DNA from: Mesoterricola silvestris
GTDB taxonomy: Bacteria > Acidobacteriota > Holophagae > Holophagales > Holophagaceae
Length of the DNA: 64,000 bases
NCBI RefSeq assembly: GCF_030295405.1
Contig: NZ_AP027080.1
Location: 4,510,001-4,574,000, forward strand
Direction of reading: 5' to 3'
Under the pieces are notes generated by a model that was not told the origin of the DNA, did not search any database, and worked only from the letters and a program-made list of their open reading frames with translations. Below are positions 47,345 to 55,877 of the stretch, one piece after another; position 1 is the first letter of the stretch; every line of letters starts with the position of its first letter. Both the position numbers and the translations under genes were made by a program.

Positions 47345-48808
47345 CTAAGGGTTCACCCGTCCGAGCGCTTTCACCATCCGGTTCACCGCCTCCTCCAGCT
47401 CCACCTCGTCGGCCTGGGCGAAGCCCATCCGGAAGGCCGGTTCCGCCGCGCCGAGGTAGTAGTGGGAGGGGGGATTCAGGATCAGGCCGCAGGACCGGAC
47501 GGCCTGGATCCAGGCATCCAGGTCCGCGCCCTCCCGGCCCCGGAGCCAGAGGCTCATCCCCCCCTGGGGCGAGGGCACCTCAAGCGGCCCGGACAGGCTC
47601 TGCCGGAGCCTCGCCACGAGGAAATCCCGGCGGGCCGCATAGACCTTGCGGACCCTCCGGAGGTGCCGCACCAGGTCCCCGTCCCGGATGAGGTCCGCCA
47701 CCGCCCATTCCAGGACGGGATCCCCCAGCTCTCCCCGGCTCAGGCGGATCTTGCCCAGGACCGGGACGAGGGGCGTCGGCAGGACCATGTAGCCCATCTT
47801 GAGCCCCGGCGCCAGCAGGCGGGACAGGGAGCCGATGTGGATGACCTGGCCGGTCCGGTCCAGGGAGATGAGGGGCTCGGAACGCGTCCCCTCGTACACG
47901 TACTCGCCGTCGTAGTCGTCCTCCAGGACGGCCAGGCGGTGCTTCTGGGCCAGGTCCAGGACCGCCTTCTTGCGCGCTTCCGAGAGCACGGCCCCCGTCG
48001 GGAACTGGCGCCGCGGCGTCAGGTACAGGACCCGGATCCGTTCGCCCTTCAGCACCTCCTCCAGAGCCTCGGGGATCAGCCCCTCGCCGTCCACCGGCAC
48101 GGGGCGGAGCTCCATCTTGCCGATCTGCCTGAAAAGGTCCCAGGCGCCCCGGTTGCCGGGATTCTCCACCGCCGTGAGGCTTCCCGGCCGGGACAGGGCC
48201 CCGGCCAGCAGGGCCAGGGCTTCGCGGCTGCCCCGGGTGATCATGATCCGTTCCATGGGGACGACGGCCCCGTAGCGTTCGGAGATCCAGGACGCCACCA
48301 TCTCCCGCAGCAGGGGCGTCCCCAGGGGGTTGCGGTCGTCCAGGATGCGCGGCCCGTGGCGCCGGAGCGCCCGCTGGTAGCCTTTGGCCAGCTCGTCGGC
48401 GGGCGCGAGCCTGGGATCGGGGGAGCCGTCCTCCAGGAGAAGGTCCCCGGCCACCGTCACGGATGCGGGCTGGAGCAGGCTGGGAAGATCGAAGCCCACC
48501 TGTGACCCCGGGAGCGCGGGGTCGGGCGCCTTCCGGGCGGAGGCGCCCGAGGGCAGTTCATCGGCCACGAAGGTCCCGCTGTTGGGCCGGGTGACCAGCC
48601 AGCCCTGGGCCTCCAGCTCCTGGAGGGCGGCGATGACCGTCCTCCGGTTGACGCCCAGGTGATCGGCCAGGATCCGGGAGCCCGGCAGGGCCGCCTGGCG
48701 CGGCAGCCGGCCCTCCAGGATCGCCCCCTGGAGGGTCAGGGCGATCCGCTGGTACAGGGACGAGCCCGGGGCGTCGATGAGGGTGAGGAGGAGGTCGTTG
48801 GGGCGCAT
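47345..48808 (-). CDS. MocR/PdxR-family regulator lacking the PLP lysine
   Basis: GntR-type winged helix fused to a class I aminotransferase-like domain (487 aa). The N-terminal HTH is LPGSRILADHLGVNRRTVIAALQELEAQGWL (about 43-73). The aminotransferase part shows ITRGSREALALL, NPGNRGAWDLF, YLTPRRQFPTG and LEDDYDGEYVYEG. In MocR proteins the PLP Lys lies in GTFSKxLxPxLRLGY; here the segment is GSLSRLLAPGLKMGY, so Arg replaces Lys. It may sense PLP differently or bind another ligand. The family controls PLP, GABA or taurine genes; no such target is adjacent. Confidence 0.9.
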   Translation of the reverse strand: MRPNDLLLTLIDAPGSSLYQRIALTLQGAILEGRLPRQAALPGSRILADHLGVNRRTVIAALQELEAQGWLVTRPNSGTFVADELPSGASARKAPDPALPGSQVGFDLPSLLQPASVTVAGDLLLEDGSPDPRLAPADELAKGYQRALRRHGPRILDDRNPLGTPLLREMVASWISERYGAVVPMERIMITRGSREALALLAGALSRPGSLTAVENPGNRGAWDLFRQIGKMELRPVPVDGEGLIPEALEEVLKGERIRVLYLTPRRQFPTGAVLSEARKKAVLDLAQKHRLAVLEDDYDGEYVYEGTRSEPLISLDRTGQVIHIGSLSRLLAPGLKMGYMVLPTPLVPVLGKIRLSRGELGDPVLEWAVADLIRDGDLVRHLRRVRKVYAARRDFLVARLRQSLSGPLEVPSPQGGMSLWLRGREGADLDAWIQAVRSCGLILNPPSHYYLGAAEPAFRMGFAQADEVELEEAVNRMVKALGRVNP

Positions 48809-48816
48809 GGGCGGAC

Positions 48817-51800
48817 TCAGTTCCGGGTGAGGGGCAGGGCCTGGTCGAGGATCGGGCGCAGGCGGCGTTCCTGGAGGCGATCCACCTGAAGCGATTGCTG
48901 GAGGAGCGCCACGGCCTCCCGGGCCAGGCGGATCCGCGCGGCGGGACGGGTTTCCCGGGCGGCCATGGCGGCGAGGATCTCCGCCTTCAGCGAGCGGATC
49001 CTCGCCAGGTCCGCGGAGGATTCCGGCAAGAAGCGCTGCATGGAGGGCACCGCCCGGCCGGGTCCGGAGACCCGCGGCGGAAGCACCTGGGCGTAGGCCT
49101 TGTCGATCCATTGGAGGGCCTCGGGGAGGGAGCTCCCGGACGGGCCGGACTGGAGCAGCAGCAGGGTGGCCATCTGCTCCTTGTAGTAGGGCATCCACGC
49201 GTAATTCTTCACCAGGGGCGCCTGCAGGCAGCGGCCGATTTCGCGAAGGTAGGGCTCGGCATCCTGCTTCTCCGCCAGGGCGCGCCGGGCCAGGAGGACA
49301 TTCATTTCGAGGACCCTATCGAGGCCGCCCGAAGCCATGGCGGGGTCGCCCTTTCCGATCCTTCCCAGCTCCGTCCGGAACTCCGCCCAGGAGGGCCCAT
49401 CACCGACCAGTCGGATGCGCTGGCTAAGGAGGTTCTGGGCCAGGTAGGTCCTGAAGACCGATGGCACGGGCAATCGGTCCAGGCAGTCCTGGGCCCGGGA
49501 GAGCCATGGGAGGGGATCGCCGTAGGCCAGCCAGACCCGTTCCGCGGCCAGGAGATCCAGGCGGCCGAGGGAGGTCCACTCCGGGGGACCGGCCGGGTGG
49601 AAGGTGGCGTGGATGCCCTGGATGATCCCCACGGGATCCTCCCCCGTTTCGGCCAGGGTCTGGGCGGCGGTGGAGCACCACTCGAACCGGGCGGCCTCGC
49701 TTCCGGTCCAGGGTTCCTGGAGGCACCGCCGGCAGGCCTCCACGAAGGCCGGGGGCGGTTTGACCCCATAGTAATTGCACTTCTTCAGGAAGGACGCCTT
49801 GGCCTCCAGCAGGGCCCGCAGGCTCCGCCCGGAGGGATCGAGCGCCGGGTCCGGGCGCAGCCCGGCAAGATCCCGGGCCACCGGTTCGGGATCCATCCCA
49901 CGGGCCAGGCGGTACGGCAGCACGTGGGTGGCCAGGAGCTGGCCGTACTGGGCCGTGAGCACCGGGTCGCGCCCCCGGACCTTCAGGCCCTGGTCCAGGA
50001 GGGCCCGGGCCTCCTCGAAGAGGACGACCGGGGCTCGGCTATCCTTCGTCGGCAGCGAATCCTCCTTCAGATTCTCCTCGGCCAGGGCCCCGTAGGCCCG
50101 GGGAAGACTCGGCGCGAGGCGGAGGGCCTCCACGAGGAGGGCCCGGGCCCGCTGCTGGTAGGAGGCCGCCTCCTGCGCCTCGGGGCTGGAGAAGGCGCCC
50201 GAGGCCATGCCGGCATTGACGATGAGGAGTCCGGCCTTGGCGGAGAGGGCCATCGCCTCCTCGAACAGGCCGTCCAAGTCCTGGGGGAATTGGGCCCGGT
50301 AGGTCCGGGTCAGGTTCAGGAGCCAGTCGAGATTGACCGCGTCCAGCATCTTGGCGTCGGCAAGATCGACCAGGAAGGCCAGTTTCACCTGATCGGATCC
50401 CTTCCTCCCCCTGAGGAGCTTGCGCGCCGGGTCCAGGTACTGGCGGCGGATCTCGTCGACCTTGCCCCGGTTGGCGGGATCCTGGAGCCCCGACATGAAG
50501 CTCCACTGATCCTTCCGGAACGTGGCCAGAAGGGTGATGGCGAGCCAGGACCGCGCACTTTCGGTGCGGTACCCCGAATCCCAGGCCTCCTGGAAGGAGG
50601 CCACGGCCCTCGCGTCCTCGGCATCCATGAGGAAGTAGGCCTGCCCCAGGGCGAGGCAGGCGGGGCCCCGGGCCGCAGCCCCCCCGCCCCGCCGGGCTTC
50701 GAGGATCTTCCCGACGAAGGCTTCGGCCTCCTTGAGTTCGGGGCGGATATCGTGGGGCGGAAGGCGGTAGGTCCGGTCCAGGTGGGCGCCCAGGTCCCCC
50801 ACGATCTTCTGGCAGTGATGGTCCCATTCGGCCTGCTGGGTAAGGAAGGTCGAATGGCGCACGAAGAGGGCCAGGGAGGCCGCCAGGGCCAGGAGGCCCA
50901 GGCCGCTGACCCATTGGAGCATCCGGTTGCGCTGGTACCACTTGGCCAGCCGGTAGGCCGGGGCCCTGCCCATGGCCGCCACCGGTTCCGCCCGCTGGAA
51001 GCGGTCCAGATCCTCGGCCAGTTCCCAGGCGCTGGCATAGCGTTGTCCGGGGTCCTTCTCCATGCACTTGGCGACGATGGCCGCGAGATCCCGGGCGATG
51101 GCGGGGACGCGCTGCCGGAGGGGGACGGGCGGGTCCTTGGCCATGGCCTCCAGCAGCCCCTCGAAATCATGGGCCCGGAAGGGACTGGCCCCGGCCACCA
51201 TCACGTACAGCATCACGCCCAGGGCGTAGACGTCCGTCCCGGGACCGATGCGGGCCGTGTCCCGGGCCAGTTGCTCCGGGCTCGTGTAGGGGGGCGTTCC
51301 CAGGCTGCAGCCGCCGCTGGACGCCTTCGAAGCGCCCGCCACCATCCCGAAGTCGCTGATGATGGGGTGGAAGATCCCATCCTCGTGGCGTTCCATGAGG
51401 ACGTTGCCCAGCTTCAGGTCCAGATGGATGAGGTCCTTCTGGTGCGCGGCGTGGATCCCCAGCGCGATGTCCCGGATGATCCGGACCTTTTCCCCCAGGT
51501 CGAGGGAAGGCAGGAGCTGGGCCAGGGTCGGGCCCTCCACGAGCTGCATGACCAGGTGCCCCTGGCCCACTTCGTAGACCCTGCAGACGTTGGGGTGCTC
51601 GACCTTCGCCTGGGCCCGGGCCTCCTCCAGGATCGGCCCCCGCGGGTCCTTGAGCGCCTTGATGGCCACGTGCCGCTGGAGCAGGGTATCCAGGCCCTTG
51701 TAGACGAGGGCGCTCGCCCCTTCCCCGATGGGGACGAGGTCCTGGTAGCGGTCCCCCAGGCCCTTGAGCTCCCCGATGGGCGCGGGCCCCTTGAACAGCG

Positions 51801-52023
51801 GATCGATCCAGGACCCCGCCTCGCCGCCGATGGCCTCCCAGGCCAGGCTGTTGAGCGCGACCCTCGACATCCGGCCCGAGGCCAGGAGCGTCGCGAGTTC
51901 CTCCCCCCAGAAGTCGCCCTCGGGGTCCTGGGCGGAGGAATCATCCGCCGGGCGAGGGTCGCCCAGGAGCCCGCGCGAATGAGCTTCCTTGAGGATCCGG
52001 GACGAGAGGTTCGCGGAGAACAT
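48817..52023 (-). CDS. Membrane Ser/Thr protein kinase with long TPR-like extracytoplasmic domain
   Basis: Hanks-type kinase of 1068 aa. Residues about 93-342 form the kinase: P-loop GEGASALVYKG, VAIK (K122), HLDLKLGN (catalytic D202) and DFG at 224-226, then GTPPYTSPEQL. The HRD Arg is Leu (HLD), marking a non-RD kinase. One transmembrane helix (about 368-387) precedes about 680 mainly helical residues that resemble tetratricopeptide-like repeats. The N-terminal 90 residues are unrecognised. Such kinases in Acidobacteria and Myxobacteria are numerous; the target is unknown. The stop lies 8 bp from the MocR gene start, both leftward. Confidence 0.88.
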   Translation of the reverse strand: MFSANLSSRILKEAHSRGLLGDPRPADDSSAQDPEGDFWGEELATLLASGRMSRVALNSLAWEAIGGEAGSWIDPLFKGPAPIGELKGLGDRYQDLVPIGEGASALVYKGLDTLLQRHVAIKALKDPRGPILEEARAQAKVEHPNVCRVYEVGQGHLVMQLVEGPTLAQLLPSLDLGEKVRIIRDIALGIHAAHQKDLIHLDLKLGNVLMERHEDGIFHPIISDFGMVAGASKASSGGCSLGTPPYTSPEQLARDTARIGPGTDVYALGVMLYVMVAGASPFRAHDFEGLLEAMAKDPPVPLRQRVPAIARDLAAIVAKCMEKDPGQRYASAWELAEDLDRFQRAEPVAAMGRAPAYRLAKWYQRNRMLQWVSGLGLLALAASLALFVRHSTFLTQQAEWDHHCQKIVGDLGAHLDRTYRLPPHDIRPELKEAEAFVGKILEARRGGGAAARGPACLALGQAYFLMDAEDARAVASFQEAWDSGYRTESARSWLAITLLATFRKDQWSFMSGLQDPANRGKVDEIRRQYLDPARKLLRGRKGSDQVKLAFLVDLADAKMLDAVNLDWLLNLTRTYRAQFPQDLDGLFEEAMALSAKAGLLIVNAGMASGAFSSPEAQEAASYQQRARALLVEALRLAPSLPRAYGALAEENLKEDSLPTKDSRAPVVLFEEARALLDQGLKVRGRDPVLTAQYGQLLATHVLPYRLARGMDPEPVARDLAGLRPDPALDPSGRSLRALLEAKASFLKKCNYYGVKPPPAFVEACRRCLQEPWTGSEAARFEWCSTAAQTLAETGEDPVGIIQGIHATFHPAGPPEWTSLGRLDLLAAERVWLAYGDPLPWLSRAQDCLDRLPVPSVFRTYLAQNLLSQRIRLVGDGPSWAEFRTELGRIGKGDPAMASGGLDRVLEMNVLLARRALAEKQDAEPYLREIGRCLQAPLVKNYAWMPYYKEQMATLLLLQSGPSGSSLPEALQWIDKAYAQVLPPRVSGPGRAVPSMQRFLPESSADLARIRSLKAEILAAMAARETRPAARIRLAREAVALLQQSLQVDRLQERRLRPILDQALPLTRN

Positions 52024-52152
52024 GGCGAAGGGAGGGGACCTCGGGAGGATGTGTCGGACGGCCCGTGCAGGCCAAGGATGGCTTGCGGATAGGATAGCTC
52101 AGGTCACATCCTCCGGACGCCTGATAGACATACGGCCGAACCCTTTGATGGC

Positions 52153-52824
52153 TTAGATGGAGCGCCGTGAGAACTGGATGGAGGCCCAGAGGACCATGGC
52201 GGCCGCCGCGGCCACGGTCATCGCGGCGAGAAGCCAGTCCTGGGTCGCGGGGCCCCAGCCCACCCATCCGCCCACCTTCGCGGCGCCGATCTGCAGGGCG
52301 ATGATGAGGGCGTTGGTCAGGAGCAGGAACAGGGCCAACCCGCCCGGGATGGCGGCGGTGAGGACCCCCACCAGGAGGCCGCAGGCCATGGCCAGGAGCA
52401 CGCCCGGAAGCCTAGCCAGCAGGAGGCCCCGGAGGATGGCCACGGGATCCAGGGGCGCCTTCACCAGGACGGCGTTGAGGATAAGCATGCAACCGACGCC
52501 CAGCCCCAAGGCGGCCAGCAGGACGACCGTCATCCCGGCCCCCCGGGCCAGGAGGAAATGGGCCCGGGGCATGGGCCGCACGACGAACAGGATGGGGATG
52601 CCCTGCTGGAGGTCGGCGATGAGGGAGGCCGTGACCACCGAGCCCGTGATGAGCGCCGCCAGGTGCGCGGTGCCCGAGATGGCCAGGTTGCTCATGGCCT
52701 GCACGTGTTCCACGCTGGCAAGGAGCGCGGCCGGCACGAGCAGGGCGATGGCCGCGAGCACGGCCTGGATCAAGGGGCTGCGCCGCAGATGCGCCAGTTC
52801 ATCCCGGATCATGAGGATCAACAT
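52153..52824 (-). CDS. ABC-2-type transporter permease
   Basis: Inner membrane protein of 223 aa with about six hydrophobic helices (LIQAVLAAIALLVPAALLAS, AALITGSVVTASLIA, VVLLAALGLGVGCMLIL and others). It has no signal peptide and no substrate-binding motifs. Its ATG at 52824 overlaps the ATPase stop by 7 bp, so the two form one transporter. The substrate is unknown; the operon's TlpA-like protein suggests a role at the periplasm. An alternative downstream Met (five codons in) is possible. Confidence 0.78.
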   Translation of the reverse strand: MLILMIRDELAHLRRSPLIQAVLAAIALLVPAALLASVEHVQAMSNLAISGTAHLAALITGSVVTASLIADLQQGIPILFVVRPMPRAHFLLARGAGMTVVLLAALGLGVGCMLILNAVLVKAPLDPVAILRGLLLARLPGVLLAMACGLLVGVLTAAIPGGLALFLLLTNALIIALQIGAAKVGGWVGWGPATQDWLLAAMTVAAAAAMVLWASIQFSRRSI

Positions 52825-53813
52825 GCGCTGGCCTCCTCTTCCCGCTCGGTGGCGACGTCGAGGACGTCGTCGGTCATGCGGCCGATGATGGTTTCCAGGG
52901 ACGGCACCAGCGGTTTGACGTACCGGATGCCGTGGCCGCTGGCGATCATCTGCCCGAGCACGTGGGTCGAGACGTCCAGCAGGTGGGCCCCGGGCGTGGG
53001 ATGAAGGCGCAGGACCGTGGAGGCGGCCATCTCCACCCTCGCCACGCCGGGAATGGCGCTCAGCCGGGAATGCGGCAGGATGCCGGTGAAACCGATCTCC
53101 ACCACCTCGGCGTCCCGGTGGGCCGCCTTCAGTTCCTCGACCGTGCCGTCGAAGATCACGCACCCCTTCCGGAGGACCACGATGCGTTCCATCAGCTCCT
53201 CCACATCCGCGAGGATGTGGCTGGAGAAGAGGATGGAGACGCCCTGCCGGCCCAGTTCCGTGAGGACGCCCTTGAGGTGTTGGCGGCCGGCGGGATCGAG
53301 GTGGTTGAACGGTTCGTCCAGGATCATCAGCTTGGGGTGGCCCAGCATTGCCTGGGCCAACCCCAGGCGCTGTTTCATGCCGCGCGAGAACCCCCCGACC
53401 CGGAGGTCCGCCTTCGGGCCGAGGCCCACCTGCTGGAGGACCAGCGGGACCCGCTGCCGGAGGGCGGATGCCTCGAGGCCCGAAAGCCTCCCGAACAGCC
53501 ACAGGGTCTCCCGGGCCGTCCTCCAGGACGCGAAGGCCACGTCCTGGGGCAGGTACGAGATCTCCTTCAGGATGCCCTTCCGGTCCAGGGGCTGCCTCAT
53601 TCCAGAGATCCAGGCGGCGCCTTCGAAGCCGGTCTCCATGCCGGTGAGGATCCGCATGGTCGTCGTCTTCCCGGCGCCGTTGGGGCCGACGTATCCCACG
53701 ATCTCGCCCCGCGAAAGCGAGAAGGAGACGTTGTCCAGGGCCTTCAGGCCCGGGTAGCGCTTGGTCAGCCCTTGGGCGATGACGAGAGCGGAGCTTTTCG
53801 GCGGTTCAGGCAT
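52818..53813 (-). CDS. ABC transporter ATP-binding protein
   Basis: ATPase of 331 aa in the ABC-2/NatA-like class. Walker A is GPNGAGKTTT, Q-loop YLPQDVAF, signature FSRGMKQRLGLAQAM, Walker B LMILDEPFNHLDPAG and H-loop SSHI. The C-terminal 100 residues have a regulatory fold typical of the DRA/NatA group. ATG at 53813 is used; a second ATG two codons upstream is possible. It starts 34 bp after the TlpA-like gene and overlaps the permease gene. Confidence 0.9.
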   Translation of the reverse strand: MPEPPKSSALVIAQGLTKRYPGLKALDNVSFSLSRGEIVGYVGPNGAGKTTTMRILTGMETGFEGAAWISGMRQPLDRKGILKEISYLPQDVAFASWRTARETLWLFGRLSGLEASALRQRVPLVLQQVGLGPKADLRVGGFSRGMKQRLGLAQAMLGHPKLMILDEPFNHLDPAGRQHLKGVLTELGRQGVSILFSSHILADVEELMERIVVLRKGCVIFDGTVEELKAAHRDAEVVEIGFTGILPHSRLSAIPGVARVEMAASTVLRLHPTPGAHLLDVSTHVLGQMIASGHGIRYVKPLVPSLETIIGRMTDDVLDVATEREEEASAC

Positions 53814-53847
53814 GGTCATTCCGGCGGCAGGAAGGCGTTCCTGGGAG

Positions 53848-54978
53848 TCAGTGGGATGCGGAGACCTGGCTGGTGTAGTTCCGGAGGTCCTGGTTGAGCG
53901 CGTCCAGGCGGTCCGCGGGGGCCTTCTCCTCCCGGGCCTTGGCGATGGCCTTCCCGATAGCCTCGACGGCCTTCCCGGGTTGCCCGGCCTTGGCATAGGC
54001 GTCGGCCATGGAGCGATGGATCTGAGAGGCGCTGCCCCCGGTATTGGGCGCGAAGTACTCGTTCCGGAGGCTCCGTTCCAGCACCTTGGCCACGGCGGCG
54101 TAGGTGGCTTTCGAAAGCCCTTCCTTCTGCAGGGTCAAACCCGCCGCATCCGTGAGGTTGATGTACCGGGACAGGGGATCCGCCGCCATCTGCTCCAGGA
54201 TGGCGGGCACCTTGTCCCGGTCGATTTCCAGCAGGGCCATGAACTTGTAGAAGGCCACCGCATCCTTGCGGTCCGGGAACCGCTTTTCGAAGGCTTCGGA
54301 GGCCGCCAGCATGGACCGGCACGTGGCCGCGCGTTCCGCCTCCGTGCCGCTGAACATCTTGAACATGATCGTCTCCACGGCATCCCGCTCCTGCATGACC
54401 TGGGCGGCCTTGTTCCGGTCCCAGGTCCCAGCCAGGACATGGTCGAGGGCCCATTCCAGGTGATCGAGGTTCACGTCCACCCAGGCGATCCTGCCCTCCT
54501 GGTCGATGATGAAGGTGGTCGGGAAGCCATTGCGGCGGAGCGGCTTGATCCAGGCCTGGTACATCGTGTTGGCGGCGCCATCCACGGCGACGTCGAAGGT
54601 CAGCCGCTTCCCGTTGGGCGTCTGCAGGAATTTCCGGACGGCGGCCGCGAGATCCTTCCCCTTGTTCTCGCCCAGGTCCTCGTAGCTGTCCACGGAAATG
54701 AACCGGACCTTGTCCTCGTACTTCCGGGCGATCCCGCTGATGTGGGGAAAGGCCATGATGCACCCGCCGCACCAGGTGGCCCAGAAATCCACCACGTAGA
54801 CGCGCCCGGGCTCGAACCGGGCCAGCGGCTTGCCGCGAACCCAGGCCTGGGCGGTGATGGGAGGCGCGGGGTCCCCGATCCGGAGCGTGGGATTGGAATT
54901 GAACTGGGCGTGGCAGAGGGTGGCCGCCACCGACAGCGCGAGGGCCCGGATGCCAACAAGAAGTGCGTGTGTTTTCAT
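53848..54978 (-). CDS. Secreted TlpA-like thioredoxin with helical tail
   Basis: Periplasmic 376-residue protein with signal peptide ending near TLCHAQ. The thioredoxin-like domain carries FWATWCGGCIMAFPHI (C70, C73) and FPTTFIIDQEGRIAW. The middle and C-terminus (about 200-370) are helical and TPR-like (AAVAKVLERSLRNEYFAP, MADAYAKAGQPGKAVEAIGKAI). It resembles the protein at 45586-46695 in layout. GAGGATGGAAAA lies before the ATG. It heads an operon with the ABC ATPase and permease, so thiol chemistry and this transporter may act together. Confidence 0.87.
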   Translation of the reverse strand: MKTHALLVGIRALALSVAATLCHAQFNSNPTLRIGDPAPPITAQAWVRGKPLARFEPGRVYVVDFWATWCGGCIMAFPHISGIARKYEDKVRFISVDSYEDLGENKGKDLAAAVRKFLQTPNGKRLTFDVAVDGAANTMYQAWIKPLRRNGFPTTFIIDQEGRIAWVDVNLDHLEWALDHVLAGTWDRNKAAQVMQERDAVETIMFKMFSGTEAERAATCRSMLAASEAFEKRFPDRKDAVAFYKFMALLEIDRDKVPAILEQMAADPLSRYINLTDAAGLTLQKEGLSKATYAAVAKVLERSLRNEYFAPNTGGSASQIHRSMADAYAKAGQPGKAVEAIGKAIAKAREEKAPADRLDALNQDLRNYTSQVSASH

Positions 54979-55118
54979 GGCTTTTCCATCCTCTTGAGGT
55001 TGTCCGGCCAGTCTACGGTCGTCCCAGGGGGGGGCCCTGCACCGGATCGAAAGTTGGGACGTACACCGGCGTGGATCGCCCGAAACAGGTATCCTCGTCC
55101 TGGTCGCGCGGGATCCCC

Positions 55119-55877
55119 ATGCTGTTGAAAAAAACCAATCTGTTTTCAAGGCTTTCCGCGCCGATCCTGTGCGCGCTTTCCCTCGCCTTGGAGGCGGGGG
55201 TCCCGGCCTCCTCCCCGCGCGTTTGGGTTTGGGCCTGGGACCGGCCGGAGGACCTTCGCTTCCTGAAGCCGGAGGAAGCGGGCGTCGCGTTCTTCGTGCT
55301 GGGCATCCAGGTGGGTCCAGGGACCGTGGCCGTCCGTCCCCGGACGGCGCCCCTCCGACTTCCCGAGGGGATGCACCGCATCGCTGTCGTCCGGCTGGAG
55401 GCCTCGGGTGCCGGCGTCCCGGAGCGCCGGATGACGGAGATCCTGGCCGCCATCCGGACCTATGCCCTCGTGCCGGGCATCGAGGGGCTGCAGATCGATT
55501 TCGACGCCAGCCTATCCCAGCGGCCCTTCTACCGGCAGCTGATCGATCGGCTCCTGAAGCCGGGCGAAATCCAGGTTCCCCTCACGATCACCGCGCTCGC
55601 GTCCTGGTGCATGGGGGATCCCTGGATCCGCGACCTCCCCGTCAGCGGAGCCGTGGGGATGTTCTTCCAGATGGGGCGGGACACCCCGGAAGCCCTGGCC
55701 TGGCTGCGCAAGCACCGGCCGGTGACCGGCGTCCGCCCCGGGGCGCTGGCCTGGGGCCTCGCCACGGACCAGCCCCTGCCCGTGGCCCCTCCCCCGGAGG
55801 CTCGCGTCTTCCTCTTCCATCCCCGGTCCTGGACTCCAGACGCCTTTTCCAGCGCCCTTCGAAGGGTCACGCCATGA
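55119..55877 (+). CDS. DUF3142-like exported protein
   Basis: Exported 252-residue protein; the signal peptide ends near EAGVPA. Conserved-looking blocks are VWVWAWDRPEDLRFLKPEEAG, VVRLEASG and GIEGLQIDFDASLSQRPFYRQLIDRL, which resemble DUF3142, predicted to be a TIM-barrel glycoside-hydrolase-like fold. No catalytic assignment can be made. ATG at 55119 has a GGGA purine run upstream. It overlaps the next gene by 4 bp (ATGA), so the two are translated together. Confidence 0.65.
   Translation: MLLKKTNLFSRLSAPILCALSLALEAGVPASSPRVWVWAWDRPEDLRFLKPEEAGVAFFVLGIQVGPGTVAVRPRTAPLRLPEGMHRIAVVRLEASGAGVPERRMTEILAAIRTYALVPGIEGLQIDFDASLSQRPFYRQLIDRLLKPGEIQVPLTITALASWCMGDPWIRDLPVSGAVGMFFQMGRDTPEALAWLRKHRPVTGVRPGALAWGLATDQPLPVAPPPEARVFLFHPRSWTPDAFSSALRRVTP

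Noticed and set aside
48895-52092. A 1065-codon rightward frame opposite the protein kinase.
   Set aside because: The composition is shadow-like and the kinase motifs are on the opposite strand.
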